DNA of 10,299 nucleotides from CAYWLI01 sp964519535. Lineage in GTDB: Bacteria > Desulfobacterota > B13-G15 > RBG-16-54-18. Positions 6,785-10,299 of this stretch are shown piece after piece. The position numbers and the translations under genes were made by a program. Every line of letters starts with the position of its first letter. Position 1 is the first letter of the stretch. The stretch spans positions 1-10,299 of the forward strand of contig CAZFIR010000196.1 of NCBI GenBank assembly GCA_964519535.1, in the 5' to 3' direction. The notes under the pieces are model-generated. The model was not told where the DNA came from, did no database searches, and saw only the letters and a program-made list of their open reading frames with translations.

Positions 6785-7768
6785 CTAACCAGATCCACCT
6801 TCGGCCTCCACTATCTCCACCTGATACTGGGTGGCCCCTTCCGGGGGTGAGAAAAAAATAATGGTAAAGGAAAAACTCTGCTGGGAAGGGACAGGACGCG
6901 CTTGCCCCGCTGCTACGAAACCGAAGGTCGACCTGAGAGACTCATAGGTAGATCGCTTGATCTCTTCATCGGTGATGGTGACGCCGCAAAACCCCGTGTT
7001 AGAAGCAACCTCCTTGCCCGTTTTATCGAAGAGGGCTCCCCTCAGCTTCACGGATTGCCGCGTCTCCTGAGAACGATTGGCCACCTTCCCTTGGATGGCG
7101 AAGACCTTGCCTCCTTCCAAGGTGTGCTCAGAGCCCTTAAGGTAGAGCAGAAAGAGCTTCTGTTCCTTTTCCCCTTCCATCAAGGTGTAAATTTTTTCAT
7201 AGATGTACTCAAATGCGGGAATGGAACGTCCCATTTTATTCCAATACCACCAGCCGCCAATTATCACGAGCAAGAATAAGAGGAGAAGAGAGGTAGTTGA
7301 TGCCTTACGTTTCTTCGTCGGTGGTTCTTCAAAAGACACGGGGGTGACGGGGAATATTTCTTCTGCTTGACTCGGAGTTTCCCCGACAGAGATTACCCTC
7401 ACCGGAGTCTCCTCAAATCCAGTTACCTCAGCTGGACCCTCTTCACTAAACAAGGAATCTTCTTCAGTGGGGGGGACAAAGGCCCTGGGCGGTGGCGTTT
7501 GATCAATCGCAGGAGGCTCCGGTTGTCTTGGTTCCTGAGGTTGCTGCGGAGGCGGTTGCGGGGTGAACTCCTGTGCCCACTCCCTCATAAAAGTATCTTC
7601 GGCCTTTTCTTCTGTTTCACCGAAGATGTCTCCTTCATTCAATGAAAGGGGGTGAGGTACCGTGAACACATGTTGACATTGAGAACATCTTACCTTGGTC
7701 TCCCCGGGCTTTACCTTGGTGTCATCGAGATTATATTGAGTCCCACATTTTTCACATCGAACGATCAT
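6785..7768 (-). CDS. MJ0042-type zinc-ribbon, proline-rich linker, single-TM, DUF3426 protein
   Basis: A 327-residue protein of unknown function with a recognisable architecture. The N-terminal MJ0042-type zinc ribbon has Cys5-x2-Cys8 and Cys28-x2-Cys31, in the usual setting MIVRCEKCGTQYNLDD...VRCSQCQHVF. Residues about 68-100 are Pro/Gln-rich (QPPPQQPQEPRQPEPP) and the following ~50 are acidic. A basic TKKRK (151-155) precedes one transmembrane helix at about 158-176. The rest fits DUF3426, with the typical VANRS (229-233), an ALFDKTGKEV strand and a final FTIIFFSPPEGATQYQVEIVEA. The zinc ribbon would be cytoplasmic and the C-terminal domain periplasmic by the positive-inside rule. The ATG at 7768 follows an AAAGGGG stretch. 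It is transcribed alone, convergent with eno. No partner or pathway can be inferred. Confidence 0.88.
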   Translation of the reverse strand: MIVRCEKCGTQYNLDDTKVKPGETKVRCSQCQHVFTVPHPLSLNEGDIFGETEEKAEDTFMREWAQEFTPQPPPQQPQEPRQPEPPAIDQTPPPRAFVPPTEEDSLFSEEGPAEVTGFEETPVRVISVGETPSQAEEIFPVTPVSFEEPPTKKRKASTTSLLLLFLLVIIGGWWYWNKMGRSIPAFEYIYEKIYTLMEGEKEQKLFLLYLKGSEHTLEGGKVFAIQGKVANRSQETRQSVKLRGALFDKTGKEVASNTGFCGVTITDEEIKRSTYESLRSTFGFVAAGQARPVPSQQSFSFTIIFFSPPEGATQYQVEIVEAEGGSG

Positions 7769-8142
7769 GGAATCGCCCCTTTTTTTGATATGACTTGCAA
7801 ATTATTGACCAATAAAGAGAAAAAATCAAGGTATTTTAAAGCTATTTTATATAGATGCAATCTCTCCTCTTGCTGATTTATATATCTTATAGATATTATA
7901 AAATGTACATGATGTCAAGCAATTATCATCATCGTCCGTATATCCTCGGGTGGATAGCATCACAACGATCAAACTGTGTACTGTATTCCCTTCCCCTCAA
8001 CTGAGAATATTCCGCCTTTATATATCGTTGCACAATGCGAATAATATTGATTTAATCTATTGATATGATAAGAAAAAGCGATAGTACAGAAACTGGTGCA
8101 CAAAAATGGCATGGGAGGGGAGTTGGGCCGCGGTCAGGTCAC
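7769..8142. other. AT-rich intergenic stretch without a gene
   Basis: The 374 bases between the start of the zinc-ribbon gene and the terminator of the small lipoprotein gene hold no supported reading frame on either strand. About 7780-8090 is visibly richer in A and T than the neighbouring genes, with runs such as TTTATATATCTTATAGATATT. The stretch probably carries the promoter of the zinc-ribbon gene. No tRNA-like fold, repeat array or mobile-element end was seen. Confidence 0.5.
7888..7918 (-). promoter_or_regulatory. possible promoter of the zinc-ribbon/DUF3426 gene
   Basis: On the minus strand a perfect -35-like TTGACA (7918-7913) is followed by TATAAT (7900-7895), but the spacing is only 12 bases. 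A 17-base spacing leads to the weaker TATCTA just beyond. The element sits in the AT-rich stretch, about 145 bases before the ATG. It is a plausible promoter region, but the exact -10 is not settled. Confidence 0.35.
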
Positions 8143-8174
8143 AAAAAAGGGGATCTGCCGGCAGGCAGATCCCC
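8143..8174 (-). terminator. intrinsic terminator of the small lipoprotein gene
   Basis: On the minus strand GGGGATCTGCC (8174-8164), a TGCC loop and GGCAGATCCCC (8159-8149) form a perfect 11-bp stem. It is followed by six T (8148-8143). It begins 15 bases after the stop codon of the 53-residue lipoprotein. On the + strand no T-run follows, so it works in one direction only. Confidence 0.93.
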
Positions 8175-8189
8175 CAGGCATGAGATGGA

Positions 8190-8351
8190 TTATCTGATCA
8201 CCCAATGACCGTGAGGTCCCCAGTGGCCTGAGACCCACACGGTATGGCGCGGTCTTGGACGTGGAGGGCGGTTATGGACCACGGTGGTACAAGAAACGAG
8301 AAAGCAAAGGATAAAGCCGAGCACTGCTGTTTTAGACAAGGTTGATCGCAT
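8190..8351 (-). CDS. small (53 aa) WXXGXW-type lipoprotein
   Basis: Encodes a short exported protein. MRSTLSKTAVLGFILCFLVSC is a lipoprotein signal peptide: basic n-region, hydrophobic core at about 9-19, and lipobox LVSC with the lipidated Cys21. Thr22 after the Cys would favour outer-membrane sorting under the E. coli Lol rule. The mature 33 residues have a basic proline stretch (RPPRPRPR, 28-35) and then WVSGHWGPHGHWV at 39-51, which contains the W-x2-G-x-W pattern of WXXGXW/YXWGXW-repeat surface proteins. The gene call is well supported despite its size: a near-perfect Shine-Dalgarno GGAGGTGA (8365-8358), ATG 6 bases later, a TAA stop and a dedicated terminator. It is monocistronic and divergent from the DUF1385 unit. 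Function is unknown; a structural or envelope role is a guess. Confidence 0.8.
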   Translation of the reverse strand: MRSTLSKTAVLGFILCFLVSCTTVVHNRPPRPRPRHTVWVSGHWGPHGHWVIR

Positions 8352-8477
8352 GATCTTTCACCTCCGTTTTTTTATATTCTTAGAGACACGTGGTTGGATA
8401 AAAGGTTTAATGTAAGGGGCCGGTTGGCGTTTCAAGGAAATCATGTGATACCCCCTGGTGAAACAAGTTGGCTTCTC

Positions 8478-8506
8478 TTGACCACCGGTCGTTTACAGTA
8501 TATAGT
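8478..8506 (+). promoter_or_regulatory. sigma-70-type promoter for the leader ORF/DUF1385 unit
   Basis: TTGACC (8478-8483) and TATAGT (8501-8506) are separated by exactly 17 bases, each 5 of 6 to consensus. Transcription would start near 8513, leaving an untranslated leader of about 60 bases before the duplicated Shine-Dalgarno of the small ORF. It is the best promoter match in the window. Confidence 0.7.
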
Positions 8507-8551
8507 CTGCTTCAACCGCGATGGCCTCAGCAGTGCACGTCACAGCAGGCA

Positions 8552-8571
8552 GAAGGAGGTCGAAGGAGGTC
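8552..8571 (+). repeat. tandem duplication carrying two Shine-Dalgarno sites
   Basis: GAAGGAGGTC occurs twice back to back (8552-8561 and 8562-8571) with no mismatch. Each copy holds a full AAGGAGGT ribosome-binding site. The second is 5 bases before the ATG at 8576, the better spacing; the first is 15 bases away. Confidence 0.8.
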
Positions 8572-8575
8572 CGGT

Positions 8576-8632
8576 ATGGTGAAGACGATGGTACTCAATG
8601 CGTGGCATGATCAAGGAGTAATTGGCTGGTGA
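8576..8632 (+). CDS. possible 18-codon leader peptide upstream of DUF1385
   Basis: The frame ATG 8576 to TGA 8630-8632 encodes MVKTMVLNAWHDQGVIGW. It has the strongest ribosome-binding region in this part of the window (duplicated AAGGAGGT) and lies just after a good promoter. Its stop overlaps the GTG start at 8629 of the DUF1385 gene in a GTGA junction, the same geometry as queA/tgt, so it could couple translation of the next gene. The two frames differ, so it is not the N-terminus of that protein unless a base has been lost or gained. The peptide resembles nothing I know; it may be a regulatory leader or a chance frame behind a real ribosome-binding site. Confidence 0.45.
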   Translation: MVKTMVLNAWHDQGVIGW

Positions 8633-9729
8633 GGTTCGAGAACATCAGAAATTTTTTGCCTGGAATGGGCTGTTTCATTCTTCAGTATATGAGAGGGGGA
8701 CTCTGTGCCTTTGCCCTGAGGAATCCATCCTGGAGCAATGCAGGAGAAGTAAATAGTACCCGGGATATTGCGTCGCGAAAAAGGGCATCGACACCTGATC
8801 ATCAATCTGTCGGCGGGCAGGCAGTCATAGAAGGCGTGATGATGCGTTCGCCACGCAGAATAGTGACGGCGGTGCGTAAACCAGACATGGAGATTCTCAC
8901 GAAGAATGACCCCTATATCGCTTTGTCGAAACGGCACAAGCTTTTGAACATTCCCGTCTTGCGTGGGGCCCTGTCATTCTTTGAAATGCTCTACATTGGT
9001 TTTAAGGCACTGAACTTTTCTGCCGATATAGCCCTCGAGGAGGCGGAAAAGGCGCAGAAGGGTGCTGATTGGCAACGGACGCGCAGCGAGAGGATCAAAG
9101 ATGGTCTTATCCTCACAGGGATTCTCGTGTTTGCCCTCGGTTTGGCGCTTGGCATCTTTTTTGCCCTCCCCTTGTTTTTTACCGAAGTCATCGGGCTGTC
9201 CAAGAATGCCCTCTCCTTTAATGTCGTAGCCGGCATCATACGGGCGAGCTTTTTCTTGACCTATCTGTGGACCATCAGCCAGTGGCAAGAGATTAAGCGG
9301 GTTCTTGCGTATCACGGTGCAGAGCACAAGAGCATTTATGCCTTCGAATCGGGTGAAGAGCTCACCATCCAAAATGTGCGCAAGCATAGTACTCACCATC
9401 CACGGTGCGGGACCAGCTTTTTGCTTATCGTGGTTATCCTCGCTATCTTGTTGTTTGCCGTTGCCGATAGCATTGTTGAAATACACATAGGCCACAGGCC
9501 CACCCTGTGGCAGCGGTTTCTGACCCATTTTTCCCTGTTGCCGCTCTTGGGTGGGATATCATACGAACTGCTCAAGCTGTCCGGTAAGAAACGGGATAAC
9601 CGGTATGTCCGGTGGGTATCAACTCCCGGGCTGTGGCTCCAGAAGATAACGACCCAGGAGCCCGATGATGCCCAGTTGGAGGTGGCTATTGTGGCGCTTG
9701 AAAGCGCCTTGGAAGAGACCTACCCTTGA
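8629..9729 (+). CDS. DUF1385 (YqhQ-family) integral membrane protein
   Basis: Up to 366 residues; a conserved bacterial membrane protein family without an established function. Family blocks are complete: VGGQAVIEGVMMRSP at 61-75, LRGALSFFEML at 111-121, YHGAEHKSIYAFE at 228-240, HSTHHPRCGTSF at 253-264, GGISYELLKLSGK at 308-320, and PGLWLQKITTQEP near 333-345. Hydrophobic segments lie at about 160-188, 196-215, 263-283 and 300-316. The conserved His/Glu/Cys residues suggest a metal or catalytic site, which is unproven. The start is uncertain. GTG 8629 has AAGGAG (8613-8618) 10 bases upstream and overlaps the leader ORF, but it adds 60 residues before the VGGQ block, where homologues usually start only a few residues earlier. 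In-frame ATGs at 8665 and 8689 lack a clear Shine-Dalgarno. The gene is probably transcribed from the promoter at 8478-8506. Confidence 0.9.
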   Translation: MRFENIRNFLPGMGCFILQYMRGGLCAFALRNPSWSNAGEVNSTRDIASRKRASTPDHQSVGGQAVIEGVMMRSPRRIVTAVRKPDMEILTKNDPYIALSKRHKLLNIPVLRGALSFFEMLYIGFKALNFSADIALEEAEKAQKGADWQRTRSERIKDGLILTGILVFALGLALGIFFALPLFFTEVIGLSKNALSFNVVAGIIRASFFLTYLWTISQWQEIKRVLAYHGAEHKSIYAFESGEELTIQNVRKHSTHHPRCGTSFLLIVVILAILLFAVADSIVEIHIGHRPTLWQRFLTHFSLLPLLGGISYELLKLSGKKRDNRYVRWVSTPGLWLQKITTQEPDDAQLEVAIVALESALEETYP

Positions 9730-10009
9730 GAAATTGATGGTAGATAGATGCGCCCCCCTTCCTCCTCCTCGCCTCTTTAGTCAGATCAAGCTGCGCCTCT
9801 TTTGCTTATCTCAATAATCAGACCCCGTTACTAAGAATCATGCCTGGCTCGTAACTCGGGCTTGGGAGGCATGAGCAGGGGGGTATTGAGCAATGACACC
9901 AGGTGTCGTTCGCACAATCAATCCTTTGCAAACGCCTTTACTTTGCTTGCGCCATCCGATGCAAAACGGCTTTACTTTGATTGTGCGATCCGATATCTTT
10001 TTGAAAGAG
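9730..10009. other. intergenic region with small inverted repeats and a tandem repeat
   Basis: No supported gene in these 280 bases. It holds an 8-bp inverted repeat (TCATGCCT 9838-9845 with AGGCATGA 9867-9874, 21 bases between). A palindrome follows at 9895-9907 (GACACC-A-GGTGTC), which could be an operator. Then comes the tandem/inverted repeat block at 9910-9994, listed separately. No T-run follows any stem, so I see no clear terminator behind the DUF1385 gene, and no convincing promoter for the radical SAM gene. Confidence 0.5.
9928..9994. repeat. two-copy tandem repeat (33 and 34 bases) with a nested 12-bp inverted repeat
   Basis: Copy 1 (9928-9960) and copy 2 (9961-9994) abut and differ by one inserted A and four substitutions. 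They share TTTACTTTG at 9938-9946 and 9971-9979 and end ATCCGAT. The end of copy 2 (TTGATTGTGCGA, 9977-9988) is the exact reverse complement of TCGCACAATCAA at 9910-9921, just before copy 1. The block stops 15 bases before the ATG of the radical SAM gene. It could be a dispersed palindromic element, a decayed transposon end or a regulatory array. There are only two units and no spacers, so it is not a CRISPR. Confidence 0.7.
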
Positions 10010-10299
10010 ATGTATCCACCGGCCTACATCAGGTTGCATGAAAAGAAAGAATTAGAGCGGAGGGTCAAGGCCCTGGGGGAGATCCTCACCAGGTGCCGCC
10101 TCTGCCCTCGGGCGTGTAAGGTAAACCGCCTCGAAGGTGAGAAGGGATACTGTCGGGCAGGGGGGGGGGTGATGATCTCCAGTGCCTTTCCCCATTTCGG
10201 CGAAGAACCCCCCCTGGTGGGCAACCGCGGCTCCGGTACCATCTTTCTGACCCATTGCAATCTGCAGTGCGTCTTTTGCCAGAACTACGACATCAGCCA
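10010..10299 (+). CDS. radical SAM protein of the PflX/COG1313 group, 5' part (cut by window end)
   Basis: The first 96 residues of a radical SAM protein related to pyruvate formate-lyase activating enzymes. An N-terminal cysteine cluster (C29-x2-C32-x3-C36, then Cys48 in GEKGYCRAG) precedes HFGEEPPLVGNRGSGTIF at 62-79, typical of this group. The radical SAM motif C83-x3-C87-x2-C90 (HCNLQCVFCQN) binds the 4Fe-4S cluster that cleaves S-adenosylmethionine. The substrate is unknown for the group. The ATG at 10010 gives the usual start (PPAYIRLHEKKEL); an in-frame GTG at 9983 lies in the tandem repeat and is less likely. Only a weak AAAGAG precedes the ATG. A run of ten G (10160-10169) encodes Gly-Gly-Gly at residues 51-53; the frame through it is correct, since family motifs continue on both sides. 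Confidence 0.9.
   Translation, partial: MYPPAYIRLHEKKELERRVKALGEILTRCRLCPRACKVNRLEGEKGYCRAGGGVMISSAFPHFGEEPPLVGNRGSGTIFLTHCNLQCVFCQNYDIS

Noticed and set aside
8352..8460. Promoter for the small lipoprotein gene on the minus strand
   Set aside because: A TTGAAA with TACATT at a 15-base spacing and some AT-rich hexamers close to the Shine-Dalgarno were seen, but none had both good hexamers and good spacing, so no site was called.
8394..8582. 62-codon + strand frame before DUF1385
   Set aside because: It spans the promoter TTGACC-17-TATAGT and the duplicated Shine-Dalgarno, has no ribosome-binding site of its own, and has no family resemblance.
9910..9988. Insertion sequence with terminal inverted repeats
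   Set aside because: The 12-base inverted repeats enclose only about 55 bases, with no transposase and no obvious target-site duplication. At most a remnant or a small non-autonomous element.
9928..9994. CRISPR-like direct repeats
   Set aside because: Only two copies, directly abutting with no spacers, and diverged from each other; no cas genes nearby.

Overview
The window reads as a stretch of ordinary bacterial chromosome, mostly tightly packed housekeeping genes, with a looser right-hand third. Base composition is moderately GC-rich, except for one clearly AT-rich intergenic stretch (about 7780-8090). The gene content (queuosine genes followed by yajC, an rpsF-ssb/priB-rpsR-rplI-dnaB ribosome/replication cluster, an MJ0042 zinc-ribbon/DUF3426 membrane protein, a DUF1385 protein and a PflX-type radical SAM protein) suggests a Desulfobacterota (former Deltaproteobacteria) or nearby anaerobic lineage. 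That placement is inferred from gene order and protein families, not from a database match.

Left part, + strand (1-1660): the 3' end of queA, tgt (GTG start overlapping the queA stop by 4 bases) and yajC. QueA and Tgt act in queuosine modification of tRNA. YajC is the small Sec accessory membrane protein, but secD/secF do not follow it here.

Middle, + strand (1661-6724): a leader with two small hairpins, then rpsF, a short SSB/PriB-like OB-fold gene, rpsR, a 263-base gap, rplI, dnaB, a CDP-alcohol phosphatidyltransferase (pgsA-like) and eno. Most junctions are 0-10 bases, so this is probably one long operon. It ends at a strong intrinsic terminator behind eno. It joins small-subunit proteins S6 and S18, large-subunit L9, the replicative helicase, phospholipid synthesis and glycolysis.

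Right part (6785-10299): a minus-strand zinc-ribbon/proline-rich/single-TM/DUF3426 protein, then an AT-rich gene-free stretch. Next comes a compact minus-strand unit encoding a 53-residue WXXGXW-type lipoprotein with a near-perfect Shine-Dalgarno and its own 11-bp-stem terminator. Divergent from it, a good sigma-70-type promoter (TTGACC, 17 bases, TATAGT) leads to an 18-codon ORF with a duplicated Shine-Dalgarno, which overlaps the start of a DUF1385/YqhQ-family membrane protein. A 280-base intergenic region with a two-copy 33/34-base tandem repeat and nested 12-bp inverted repeats precedes a partial radical SAM gene cut by the window end.

No RNA gene, insertion sequence, CRISPR array, prophage or defence locus was recognised. 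The most interesting items are the tiny lipoprotein unit, the leader ORF before DUF1385, the tandem/inverted repeat before the radical SAM gene and the tail-less SSB in the priB position. None amounts to a clearly new system.
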